Part shown: positions 49,001 to 61,700 of the stretch, one piece after another
Numbering within the stretch: the stretch's first letter is position 1
Layout of the letters: each line of letters begins with the position of its first letter
Assembly (NCBI GenBank): GCA_947846985.1
Contig: CANTUZ010000004.1
Span: 11,460,927-11,524,926, forward strand
Source: Fratercula arctica
Lineage: Eukaryota; Chordata; Aves; Charadriiformes; Alcidae
Direction of reading: 5' to 3'
DNA: 64,000 nt
Translations under genes and position numbers: made by a program
The notes under the pieces: model-generated
Told to the model about the DNA's origin: nothing
The model's input: the letters and a program-made list of their open reading frames with translations, nothing else
The model's database searches: none

Positions 49001-52000
49001 CCAGAAGCTATTCTTCCTTGCTCCTGTGGTTACTGTTCTATTTTGAAACTAGAAGAGCTTAACAAATCATGGATGACCAGGGAAGCTGTACAGCACTACA
49101 CGCATAGTATAGAACTTTCACTGTTGTAAGTAAAAGTCTGTGGCCAAATCTTAAAAGATAGGAATATTTTTTTTTGACACCCGAAGGAAGTCATAAGAGC
49201 AACCCAGAGTTCCCCGGGTGTATGGGGCCCAGCTAAAGAAATACCTTTTTGCTGGTGTGTTTTGGCACCACGGAACTGGGCCGTGCCTAACCTGCTTGTA
49301 TATTACAGACCAGTTTCGTGGATACATTTGCAATGTTAAGTTGTTAGAGACTGATACGAGGATGAATATGACACTACTTTTCATATTGGAATAGTTGAAC
49401 ATGATGTCCAAGTTGATTGACATGTGTGTCACCTTGACTGCAGCCCCCCCCAGTGAAATGAATGGGCCATAAAGGAGGAAGAGGAGAGAGATAAAAAAGG
49501 GAAGAAGAGGGGGAAAGAAAAGAGAACCCTTTACTTCAGGGTTCGATTTTAGGTAAAATGCTGAAAAAATGCAAAAGAGCCTGTGGCAAGAGCAAATCAC
49601 ACATAACTTCAAGGATAAGAGATTGATCATTCTAGTGGTTGGATTGTCTGAGCTCCCGTTAACTATTACTCATGATTTGGGGGATTTATCTATATGACAG
49701 AAAATACATCATGTAGTGATTGTGTAGCTGGAGTTTAAGTAGCTGACTACCTGGCAACTGGATCTTTTGGTGGGTTTGGGCAAAAAACTGTAAGAGCTTA
49801 TCCAGGAGAAGAAGGGAATGACTAACCACTTCATCAGCTACTCTACAGTTATCGCAGAACAAGTGGTTTCAAAGTATTCTCATTCTCAGCTTTTGTAGAT
49901 TATTCAGTTTTGCCAAGTGGTTTTATAAGTGTGTTTTGCTTTTATCCCTGATTTTTTTTCTTTTATAAAGGTTGCTCGTGAGTGGGAAAGTATTGACTTT
50001 TCTTGAGTGCTCCACTGGAACAAGTTTCCCAGATCTGGGGGAAAAAGGGCAGTTTAAATTTTGTATTCTTCTCTACAGAGTTAAGGTAAAGCTATCGTAG
50101 AAGGGACCTTACAATTTCAACTTTTAGAGATTGTAATTTTCAATATTAGTTAGTTTCTATAAACAAGGGTATATTAAATTTATGCTCTTAGTTCTGTATG
50201 TGTATGGTGCTAAATTGTTAGTTCTAAATCTTTTTCTTTCTGATAGAAATTGATTTTAGTTTTCAACTGAAAATTAGTTTTGTCACACTTATGTTTGCTT
50301 AATTGATTTATTGTTCATTATTAATGCTGTAATGTGATACATGACATCGTTTAATACGGCTTGATCATTTAAGATTTTCTTGTGAAGGTGCTGAACATAA
50401 TCCCAATTCAACAAAACATTTGACCATGGAAATAAAACCACTATTAAATGAGGAAGAAAACTGCTTATGTACTTAAGCATTTTGAAGGCTACTTCAAACC
50501 CGAAAACATAGAAACACACCCCTCTCCCCAACAAACAGCACTAGTACCTGCTTTTTACATAGAAACCATACCTAAAAATGTATTTTAAACTGAAATGAAC
50601 GCTCAGGAATTTCAGGAGTTAAACTTTACTAACGTTATTTTTCTAATAAACTTTTTTTTCATATGTCACCATGTTTTATTCTTTGTTTCTCCAGAATCCT
50701 GTTGCCTGCAAGTAGCAATGTTGAATCCAATGCTGGAGTGGTACAAGATCGAAATACAGATCTCGCGGAGATTTGAGGAGGACGAGGGGCTTCTATCTTA
50801 TAAAATAGCTTTCAGAATTTTCTTTAAATGATACATATCAACTTGTTGAAATGCACAGGTTTTAAATATGAAAGTGTTGTTTCGCCCCTCTCACCCCCCG
50901 TATTTCTCACAGTGTTGACTAATGAGTTATGAGTGATTTAGAGTTTACTTGATAAAAAATCAACCTTAAAAGAGAAAGAATAAGTTGTTCCTAAATAAGA
51001 ACTGTAGCTAATTAAATATACATAATTTCATTCTTTCATTTTCTTTGGCAAAGCTTCGCAAGACTTAATATTACTTTAATCAGCATATTCAAAATGAAGC
51101 AATAAAAATTGAAATTAGGTTTGAAAAATGGAAATTAAGCAAACACTTGCAAAGAATTCTGTTCTTTTGTCAGAATGCCAAAGCAGAATTATGAGTCAAC
51201 TTTATGAAATTTATTAGAGAATTAGTACATTTACATGAAAGAGAAAATACGAAAATTTGCTGTTTTAATTATATGCCCAATTTGGTGCTATTACAGTAGT
51301 TTTTCTTGATTAAAATGTTTAATGGGAACACTACATAGAAATATCTGGCATATTGACAGTTTGAAGAGTTGAATGAGCCAGCTACTGAGGCCACTAAAGA
51401 GCACTCTCATCTTAATCGTGAACACTTTGTTCTTTCTAATGGAAATGCATGCGAAACAGATGCCTGTAAAAAAAATACCACTGAAGGTAATTTTATGATT
51501 CACTGAATTCCACAACAAACTCTTATATATAAGTAAGGATTCGTTTAGGATGTTCATGCAACAATGCAAGGGTCTGTGAGAAAACCATTTAATTTTGTGG
51601 GGCTTTTTCTTCAACTATTTTTCAATCTACTGATAGCATGTTTTCCTTATCAAACACGGCACCCTGCAGGCAAGCTAACAAGAAACCTGGGCCCTATTTC
51701 AGGTGTTAGAAGATCTAATAAAAGGCGATGGGGGGACAACAGAGCATTTTGAGTTGTGTTGGGCAACGGCTGGTTAAATGGTCACTTGCTTTGCCGCTAC
51801 TATCCCAACACAGTGAATTAAGGAGAGGAACATGCACGTGCCATTGGGACAAACTGGACTAGTAAGGAACAGGAGTACATAAAACAAGATGATAAAAGGC
51901 CTCAATTTACTTTGATGGAAGAGTTACATCTCATTACAAAGATTTTTTTCCTCTTCCTTTTTTTTCCCCTTCAAAAGCAAAGCTAAAACAGCCTGTATGT

Positions 52001-53206
52001 CCTGCAGAATGCAGCTGCTACGGAGATGGGTAAAAACTCATGCACAATTGGTGTGAGATTACAAGTAATCTCTTTAAGAAGGGGACAGACAAGGGTACTG
52101 ACTTCAGTTTAAATCCAGAAAACCAAAACCTAGCAGAGATGCAGCTGAGCAGCACTTTAAATCACAGATAAACAGTATTTGCCAAACATTCCTGGATTCA
52201 GTTCCCCCAAAGAATAGGGAAGGATCCTATTCAGATGCTAAGTGTGGGACAATAATGAAGACCATGAAGGAAAGGAAAGCATTCAGAGGCAGAGAACTAC
52301 AGGGCACTCCTTGCTGGGGCATAAACCATAATGTTTTGTCAGACTTAAAAGTCTGCACACCTACTTAAGAGGACCAACTCCAAAGCAGAAGTCTTCTCCT
52401 GATAGATGTCCTCTCTGTGACTCCCCGTTGAGTTACAAGAAAAGTTATCAGACTCATCAGGCAAAGTAAACTTGGAGGGTGTATGTGTACTGTATTCTCT
52501 CTCACTATCATTTCTTTCTTTCCCGGTTCATTAATTCTGCATTTATAAACCCAAACTGATTTTTGTCTTTCACACTGACATACAGAGGCCCATCTAATAA
52601 TCCGTTCTGTTTTGCTCTTCTGAAGTCTGTATCATTATCGCTTTTCCCCACATTATCCTGGTTTCAGATAATTTTCTAAGCAGCAGTTTTTATCTTTTCT
52701 CTTCCCAGATCCACTTCAATCCTTTCTCTTTATCTGTATGGGTATTTTCAACATTTCCCAGCTAACTATCCACTCCAAAATAGTAATATGCTGCTCCTGC
52801 TCTTCCACAGATGTTAGGGACGACTGGACTAAGCGACGATTCCTGCAGCTCTCTGCTAGCTACAGTACTTTTTGATCATTACCCTTTACTTGTCATTGCC
52901 TAATGGCAGAGTTCTCATCCAAGATAATTTTTGAATTATGTTTTCACTTAAGAAACGCTGCATCAAGTGGCTTATCAAAGATCATATGCATTGCGTGCAG
53001 CTCGTGTTCTTTGCCAACTAATGTTTAATTCTGTTTGAAAAGAGAAGTGCCCACCAGACATAGGCACCGCATCCCCACAGGCATATGCATCCCACCTGCA
53101 CTCCGCCCCAGATGGAGCTTTGCTGTGCTGGGATGAGGGAGCTGGCGCCGGGCGCTGATGCTGTAATGTGGAGCGGCAGTGAAGTAGAAGGGAATTGATG
53201 CAGGGG

Positions 53207-53211
53207 AAAAA

Positions 53212-53243
<32 letters not shown>

Positions 53244-53245
53244 AA
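53207..53245. repeat. A24-G-A14 tract
   Basis: Thirty-nine bases, all A except one G. It could be the tail of a retrocopy on the plus strand, but the upstream 300 bp, although GC-richer, shows no recognisable coding sequence or poly-A signal. Confidence 0.92.
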
Positions 53246-53383
53246 GGAAAAAACCCCGTCCGTTCAGATACTTCAGGCCTACTCCAGTGCTTTGACCCAA
53301 ATAGCCTGATCTGCAAATAGCAAATAACTTCTCCTGTGTTCTAAATCAAAGGGGAAAAATAAGCTATTTGGGTCAGAGCATGC

Positions 53384-53400
53384 AAAAAAAAAAAAAAAAA
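53384..53400. repeat. A17 homopolymer
   Basis: A second long A run only 138 bp after the first. Both follow similar short contexts ending in GCA or GGGG, but no shared element between them could be established. Confidence 0.95.
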
Positions 53401-56261
53401 GGCCTACCCAAATGACTAGTCTCTCCCAGACACTGGGGTGTGCATATCTTGTGGATCTTTTTAATTTGCAATTTTCCCATGGCTCCAGACAGATGTGTCA
53501 AACAGAGCTGAACATTAAAAACATTACCTGAAGCCACAGTGATTTTTTAATATCTTCTATTAATATATTTATTTTAAATACAATATTCTGTAAAACTAGC
53601 ACGGTCTTCCTAAAGGGTCTAAAGCCTGTGGATGAAGGATTAAAAATAAACCCCTCAGCTTTATCTTGTGATTTCCACCCCATAGATTACTTTGGTGTTC
53701 ACTTAGTATAATGACATTGTCTCTTTCCAAAGTGATCAGAAACATCCTGACTTCTCTCCAAATCCAGCTTCTGTTCACTCTGGTGCATTACTCATCACCC
53801 CCAAAGGATTTTTTTGAGGCTGTGCACAAGGGACGGTATTCAGAACAAAGAGCTTACAAGCATATTGCTTCAGTAGAATACAATCGTTTATAAATTTCCT
53901 ATTCATTAAGTTCTACATTCCCAAGAAACTTTAATACTAAATTTACACTCAGTTCCAAGGACTCAGCTGGATCCGTACCATAACTTATAATGGCACAGTG
54001 AGGAAATACCCCATTACTATGAAGAATGAATTGAAGGTGCAAAACTTCCTCAGAAACAACCAAAACTGAAAGCAGTCACCAACTATGTTTTCTTTGTATT
54101 TTTGGCCAACTTGGGAGCCATTTGCAGGAGAAAAATAATAGGTCTGGTTACATCCAGTGATGGAAATCATCTTTGAAAAGTTCCTGTTTTATACTAATTC
54201 TACTTTGTATGCTTCATTTGGGACTATTATAAAGGTTGTATAACTTCAGCATATGCAAATGTAATATAGCAAAAGAAATACATACTTTGAAACATTTCTT
54301 TGAATCTTATTTGCTTCCTTATTACAATTCAGGGTGTTCTCAGAGATAAATGACAGCAAGAAGGACCCTTGCACATCCCAGAAACTGCTTTTATATAGTC
54401 GCCTATTATTCTGTTCAGGAGGAGAGACGGGGCTGGATAGGAGTCATTTGGAGGACTGAAGAGGGCTTGAAAATTTATCTGTAAGTAAGCAGCTTTTTTG
54501 GGGAGAGGCAGTAGTCAGAGAGACGTGTAGGGAATTCACTGAGGTTGGGAAATATAAGTGACTGGCCCAAGAAAGTCACTTCACAAAGATTATAATTTTC
54601 CCAGTGAACTAATTTGGGACAAACATTATAGCCATCCAGGTCCTCTCAATTAAATCCACTTGGGGAGCTCCTGCCCCCATTACAGACCTACCAAAAATCT
54701 GATTTCTCTAACCTGTGATTAAATAGGTCTTACAGTGATCCCCGTGAACCAGATGTGATTTATCAAAAGACCAGCTGACTAAAGAAGTCAGTCTAGATAC
54801 CAGCGCAATATATGCCTGCAAAAGCTGCTAGAAAAAGATAGTTCAAACAGCCTGGTCTCTCGTGATGTGACAGTCTTCATACATCCCTATGAAGAACCCA
54901 GGCTTCACAGCTCAGGGACCAGGAGCAGGACCCCAGTCCCCCCTCTCCAGACCTGTCTCCTGCAGAATAAAAGATGCCTTCGAGTCCCTTTACATATTCA
55001 TTGGATGCCTGAAGAAATGCAGGACAAGCGGTGCTTCCCGGAGTGCCTTTTTACAGTACCCGCTGCATATAATACTGTGGCAGTAACACTTTCTTACAGA
55101 TGGCATCCTTTTTTCGCCTGCACTGCTTGAACCAGAAGGAAAAGCAGCGTGTTACACATTTTAAATAAGAGAATTCTACAAACTCACTGTTTTCTTAAAT
55201 GTAAAAGACTAAGACTATTTACAGCAAGTCCTTAAGCCAAATTGAAAATAACAGCATGAGAAACATCGCACCTGGTTGCTTAAATTGGATGAGAAAATTA
55301 TGTTGCCTGCATACATGTATCTTTATAGTTATTTTAATCATCGTAACATTATTAACTGTTTGGAGCATGCTCTGCAAGATAAACAGAGGAAATTTTTGAC
55401 ATCTCATTGTGAAGTTTCATAAATGTCTCTTAGCATCTAAGAGTCATATACCGCCCCCTCCCCAACTATTATCTGAACATCGGTTCCCTGACAAATCATC
55501 TAAAGGTGCCAGAGGTATTTCAATCACTGAAATAATTCAAAGCCAGACGATACTCAGTTAACGCTTAGATACTGTTGCCCACCTATACGCTTGAAAACGT
55601 CTTTGGAAATCCCTGAATAAAGTTTGTAATAATGAATACTTAAAAATAGAAACAGATTTCAAAAGATAAGGATATAGAACAGCAAGATCTGACATCTGTA
55701 GACCTAACATTATAATTTTGATTAATTACTAGGCAAAATCAGGACTAATCAGAATTCACTTTAGATTCCTGGAATGAAGGGGGGAAAAAATCAATAGTTA
55801 ATCATCTATTTTATTTTTTAATACTTGGAATGTAACTTTCTATCCTGATATTCTGCAGTGCACAGTATGTAAATAACTTCGGACAATCTCATTTTGGTTT
55901 TATTTTGCATCTTTAACACTGTATTTTCTCAGCAATGTGCATTTTTAAGTATTTTTGCACATGAGTATACTCGCAGAAGTGGATCTGGCAATGACTACTG
56001 AAGCTAAAACTGCACAACGTTTCACATATACGAAACTGTTTCCAGATACCCATAAATTACTGAAAGTTTTACTTTTGGAGAATAAGCATTTTATGGAAAA
56101 AGCACCCTTTAATTCATATTTAATTTTAAATGTGACTTAAGCATCTTTTCAGATGTTTTCCTAATTGGAGCTTTAAACCCATGGTTTAAATCAACTCCAT
56201 AATGAATGCAGTCCCTTATATTTATTTAATCGCCGGGTTTCAGTGGTCTGTGGAAATACTT

Positions 56262-56365
56262 TGCTATCTATTCCTCTTGTGACATTTGGTGCCCTTGAGC
56301 AATTTACCATTTGTGACCCAGTTCCTTCAGACTGTAAAATGGATAGCACAGGAAGTATAAATTTT
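56262..56365 (+). mobile_element. MIR-like (or L2-type) 3' remnant
   Basis: TTGCTATCTATTCCTCTTGT, then CCCTTGAGCAATTTACCATT, TGTGACCCAGTTCCTTCAGA and CTGTAAAATGGATAGCA follow the 3' half of MIR/L2 (..TTGGGCAAGTCACTTAACCT.., ..GAGCCTCAGTTTCCTC.., ..ATCTGTAAAATGGGGATA..). MIR and L2 share this tail, so the two cannot be separated here. Confidence 0.5.
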
Positions 56366-57506
56366 TCCATAGTATCATCATCATTATTCAGCAGATCGCT
56401 ATTCAGCTCCCAGCTTCATTGTACTAAGCAAATACAATAAAAGACAGCTTCTTTCACAAAGGAACAAGAGAGAGGAAAGAAAGCAAGTGTTATCATCTCA
56501 ATTTTTACAAAATAATTTCAATGGAATTTATGAAAATCTATTACATGCCCACCTTCCTCGGGAGGTACCAAAAATACCTTGGAAGTATGCCGAGAGAAGA
56601 AAAATGTGACTTTTGTTTTGCAAAAAAGCAAGCGAGTTGCACTCGGAAAGCCTTCAGGTGCTTTTGAAAGATGGGTCCCTAAGCAGCTTGCCCACTGAGG
56701 ACATGCACAGCCTAGTTCGAAACTAAGTCCGAGTATCCTAAGTTTTGCTTCATTGCTTTTCTGACAAGACCATCCCCTCCCAGTTCTTTTCCTCATAGCT
56801 AAATATATATGAGTTTGCACTATAAAAGGAGTGTGAAGTGCAGAAAATAATGCAGAAATCCTCAGGAATATAATTCAATGTCTGCACATTAGCAGGTGGC
56901 AAAAGAAAATCACTTCTAACTTCTAAAATGTTGTGTTTCAGTTCAAACAAGAGACAAAAACGAAAATAAAAAAATAGGAAAGGTCAGATGCAATAATTCT
57001 GCAATGAAAAGAGCTGTGTGTTTATTCATTCTCCCCGCATTGACGAATGGTACAACTGGTTTTGCTGGAGCTTGCCATTAAAGTTCAGCCCCAGGTAGAG
57101 AACAGACAGAGGAATTTCAGTCTGAATGGGGAAGGTTTCTGAGACGAAAGAGTAACTAAGGAAAGCTGTCACACAGCCTCAACAATGGCAGGGCAGGACC
57201 AGAACACTGCTACTGTAATAAAGATTTATTTAAGTGCACCTCCAAGGAGATGGTAAAAATACGTAGGAAAAACTCGTCCAGGTTTTACAGGCAAGAGCTC
57301 CTCTGGATTTACCACCTAAGTACAGTTTAGATTAAAATGGATAGGTTTCCTTGTTCTTCTCCAGACTTCCAGGGTGTGCTGTGGGGAAGAACACTATGAA
57401 CGTATACTACAGGCTGTACCTTTAAAATGGTAATTCTCATATTTCCCTTAAAATAAAGCAAAAGAACCATTAGATGGGGGGAGGGTTAAATTTTTTTTTT
57501 TTACAT

Positions 57507-57612
57507 ATTTTGCTTGTTTTCCTGTGTGTGTATATATATACACACAAAAACATAAGTGCGTGTATATGTATAGGAAAACATATGTATATATATGTATGCA
57601 AACAAGCAAAAT
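57507..57612. repeat. TG/TA microsatellite inside perfect 13-bp inverted arms
   Basis: The outer arms ATTTTGCTTGTTT (57507-57519) and AAACAAGCAAAAT (57600-57612) are exact reverse complements. Between them lie TGTGTGTGTATATATATACA, further GTGTATATG and ATATGTATATATATG blocks. The whole 106 bp can fold as one long hairpin. No target-site duplication is obvious, so an origin as a MITE is uncertain. Confidence 0.8.
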
Positions 57613-58690
57613 AGTCGAAGTAATTCTCAATGCCTTTTTACTAGAATAAAATGCCTAGCAAATATTTTTAGGAACATTCTGGTATTACATTATCCCTAAA
57701 AAGTTAAAACAACCTTTTTCTCACTAAAATGTGTGATCTAAGAAGTGTATTCATTTATTAATCTTGAAAATAATATTCTCAAGACTTTTTTCAGATTTAA
57801 ATTATTTCACATCATTTAGTATTTCACCCAACTAAAAACCAGTGAGATTGCAATATTTAGTTTCCATACATAGCACTTTTCCCAGGGTAGGGTTTTTTTT
57901 TTTTTTTGAGATGCAGATAGTAATATTCTCTCATCTAGTGTTCGCTGAAATTAATTAACAATATATAGAATGGAAAATTACAGAAGTTAGATGAAAGCCA
58001 TTCATTAACTGTGCAAAGCTTTAAATTTGGGGAAAGATAAATGATTACCAAAACAGAATAACAATTAAACTAAGCATTGAACATACTTGTACTATATTTG
58101 TTCGTGTTGTAATTGCTATATTTACAGCCATTTTTAATTAGAGTTCTCACTGAGGTAAAGAAATCCCTAAATCTGTCACCTCTGTTGGTATGGTTGAGAA
58201 GAAAAGACTGCAGACAGAGAAGAGGAATTTTCCCCTTGATGGTTTTATAGAGAAATTTTCAGAAGTTATCCAAGTTCCACCTGAAGTTTTGGGTTGGACT
58301 GCAAAACAAATTTTCATTCCTTCTTACAGTGTGATTGATTCTATTATCTCTTTTTTTTTTTTCTTTTAAGAATTTGGAATAAGATTAGCAGATGACTGAA
58401 TTAAAAATAATGTTCTAGGAATACTATTGGATAAAAAATAGACATTCAGCTTGCTCAAAGTATTCCAGCTTGCATTTTCGTAAAACAGAAATATCTGTCA
58501 GTGGATAGATTGTCCTTTTAAATATGTGATTTCCACTACCTGGGGAAAAAAAAAATGACATCCCATGAAATCAATTATGCAGACCAAACTTGGAATTTTT
58601 TGCCATTCTGGTGTTCTGCCACGATGCCTTATGAGTGCTGCAAATCTGGTACCTCATTTTTCTGATCTGTCATCTTGGCTGGGCTCCCAG

Positions 58691-58741
58691 TTTGTTGGCA
58701 TATGCCCTCATGCACAAGGACAGCTATTCTCCATCAAGCAG
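58691..58741 (+). other. Candidate exon, 51 nt, in frame
   Basis: The acceptor CTTGGCTGGGCTCCCAG and a consensus donor, ATCAAGCAG|GTGAGTTT, enclose 51 nt, exactly 17 codons: FVGICPHAQGQLFSIKQ. The open frame is longer (58565-58789), so it is not interrupted on either side, which weakens the case that the splice sites define it. Not recognised. Confidence 0.22.
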
Positions 58742-61700
58742 GTGAGTTTCCACTATGTAATCTCCTGCAATCAGCAGTTGGATTTGTAATATACTAAGAT
58801 CCAAACATAATTTTCTGTATAAATATAAACCCTTTGTTTCCCTGCCATTTGTCCTGAAAGTTGACTTTCTCAACATTCACCATGTGTGCCCTTGTCAGGG
58901 TTATATGTTAATCTCTTCCGTCCAGATATTCTTGCCCTTTCTCTCCTTTGCATTAACACACCATAATCACCAGGAAAGGTAACCCCTGTCTCTGAGGCAT
59001 CTGGACAATTTGCAGGAACAGGTTTTTCTGGAATTTGGAAATGTGAGTGAATTCAATGTAACAAAAGAAACCCAAGCTACTTGATTGCCATAGTTCTGTC
59101 TGAGTCCAAATTTAATAGGCAGACTACAAATGAAAATCTGTTACTGAGAAATTTTCTAGGAATGTTACGAAACACAGCTGAAAATGTACCAAACAATGGT
59201 AGTACATACAGTCACTACTTATTTCATGTTACTACATCTATTTCTGGAAGCTATTCACTCTGGTATTTCTGAGATGTGAAGTGTCTTTGAGAGGCACTAC
59301 TATTCCAAGATATGAAGGACCTGAATCATCCCTTCTCAGTAATTTTGGAGTAAATCAGAAATAACAGAAGCAAAATAAATGTGAGTAGACCAGTGTGTGA
59401 TAAGGACTCAAGCCCAACATTTTACACAGAGATATGTACACGGGCATATACCCAAATGTAAATAAAGGCTAAATATTTAGGAGTTACTTTGAGAAATATT
59501 TGCACTGATATTTAATCACCTGAAAATAAATTAGATATATAAATGGTCCATGTATTTATTACGTACATTGCTTTCCATGTTTACAAACATACCTCATTGC
59601 TGTGATTTGTGCTGCTTGTCTCGTATTCTGAAGGCATTCTGTTAGAATTTGTGGAAGTATTGCATATCTCTCCGAGATGCATGTTTTATTCCACAGTATT
59701 TTTTAAGTATACAGTTTCTGGAGGCCAACTCAAAATACATAATTAAATAGTTGCAGATTAACCGCACACTTCCTTCCATTTAATTGATGCTTATGAATAT
59801 TATTCTTTAATAACCAGAGATAACACCATGTGAATTAAATATGAACTATGGGAACAGCAACTAATTTACATACTGTAAAACACATATTGTATAGCTACCA
59901 TTCTATACTAGAGAAATTATTATGCATGTGACTGACCTATTTCATCTCATATTTATGTAAATGGTATTTTACTTTGATGTGTAGGACCACGCGGATTCAC
60001 CAGACTATATCTTCACATTCTTGCACATTCACTTGGTAAATTTGTTTTAGACATTTGAGAGAATGAAATTAAGTGAGTTAAGATGAAATTACTTCTATAC
60101 GCTAATAGTTAGACAAGCCTTTTGTGCAAATGGTAGGATTTCATTTTGATGTTAGCATTTTTTCTGATTTCTTTGCTCAAGCTACTACTGCACAGCATTC
60201 AAGGCTGCCTGCGGGGTGCTGAGGCTGTCCAGTGCAGGGACTGCTGCAGACCACACTGTGTCTGTATTGAGAGGTGGGGCTACAGCAACCTCGTTGTGCT
60301 GACAAGTCCCTCCTGGTCTTTATGTCACAAATGTCACAATAATGTGTGAATACACAGAAGAAATGTTAAATAAATGAACCATTCCAACCACCCTGGTCTG
60401 GGACCATATCAGAGCGGGAGGCAGCTGAGAAGGGAGGACCTATCTCTAAGGGCACAGCTCTATCAAGGAAAGATGAAAATTAGTTCCCAGCCTTGAGCTG
60501 ATCTGAACTGGTGAGTCTCAATGGTTTATCAAAAAAAAAGAAGTTGCCAGCTATTAGGAAAAAAGTATAGAGGCACATCCAATTTGGGTGGAGAGGCACA
60601 TTTGATAGAACAACTCCTGCTCCTTGTACTGGCATTGGCTTGAGCTGACCAACCTGGCAGGTGCACACCAATGCCAAAACCTGTCCTGTCATCACTTGCA
60701 GATTCTCAGAGTGGGGCACTTGGTAAATGCTATCACAGCAGGAATAGTCAGGATCGATATCTGGGAAACGTGATAAGCTTTTTTTAAAATTCCTTTCAAC
60801 ACCTGGTTTGCAAAGGGAGGCAGGGTGCAGATTTGGCTCCAGAAATGTCACACCTGAAGAGAAGAGGCTCTGCTCAGCAGGCTGCTGCTTACTCTGAAGC
60901 ACAGGTTTTCCAGGGAGCTCTTTCACCCCGCAGCACCTCATTGATCTAGCTGTGGTTAACCTAGCGCCCACATCAAAAGCAATACAGCTGTATGAGCGTG
61001 GCTCAGGACCGGAGCTAGTTACTGCAAAGCTTCTGTGTCACGCTGCACTGAGCAATGCAAACATGCCCTCAGCCTCTGTGATTAGGTCTGGCCCATTTGG
61101 CACGAGGAGTTCAATGCTTTGGACCTGACCCCTTTGTATCTGGGTGCTGTCTCATTGTCAGGGCAATGTATTCAACTGGCCGCTCTTTCACTTCTTAGCT
61201 CAGTGAGCGCAAACCTCACGATGCTCTCGGCTCCAGGCACATATGAAACAGCCTTGCAACGAGTTTCTGCAAGCTCTGCTATCATGTGAAGATTAACCAT
61301 CTGAGCAAATAATCACAAAGCCAAAAGTGGCCATTTTCTCAGTAACACATCTGTCAGGGTGAAATCCTGATCCTTTGTGCTCTGTGTGTGCTTCGATTGC
61401 CTAGGGAACTGGCATGCTAATTTTTGCTCAGAGGTTATAATACTGAAAGTCTGGTTTTTGTTTAACAGTCAATGGTAACTCTTGGGCTGACATTTTTCCT
61501 GGAGTTTCCAACATGATCATGTAATTATGTTTTTTAAGTGATGGACACACTTGTGTCCTAAAAAAAAAGAAGATGTAAGCGTGTTTGCCAATCAAGCAGT
61601 AATTTCACATAAAATGATTAATCTAAACCAACTCACAACAGCTACAAGGGTAGGAAGGATTATTTACTTGTTAAAGGCAGCTATGCTCAGTTAGGGAAAA

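Larger units (their letters stand above)
44797..53206. other. Non-coding stretch, no gene seen
   Basis: Apart from the GA tract, the MIR-like copy and the old CR1 listed separately, this is AT-rich sequence. The longest open frames (159 codons, 49151-49630 minus; 130 codons, 48025-48417 plus) are unlike any protein I know and have no good splice context. The 48.48-48.72 kb part is very AT-rich and rich in TAATTA cores, without other structure. The 53.04-53.2 kb end is GC-richer. Confidence 0.65.
53401..58690. other. Non-coding stretch, no gene seen
   Basis: AT-rich, with T15 at 57893-57907. Open frames reach 100 codons (56518-56820, minus), none recognised. The MIR-like copy and hairpin microsatellite are listed separately; nothing else could be supported. 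Confidence 0.65.

Noticed and set aside
49151..49630. 159-codon minus frame
   Set aside because: The composition is that of AT-rich chance sequence, including a purine tract translated as Phe/Leu/Pro-rich residues. No motif recognised.
50088..50110. CGTAGAAGGGACCTTACAA, resembling the antisense CR1 end
   Set aside because: The match is about 12 bp with no terminal octamers and no downstream CR1 blocks.
60480..60971. Longest open frame, 163 codons on the minus strand
   Set aside because: It has no recognisable domain, signal or repeat, and lies in a locally GC-rich patch. At random stop density one or two frames of this length are expected in 64 kb over six frames.
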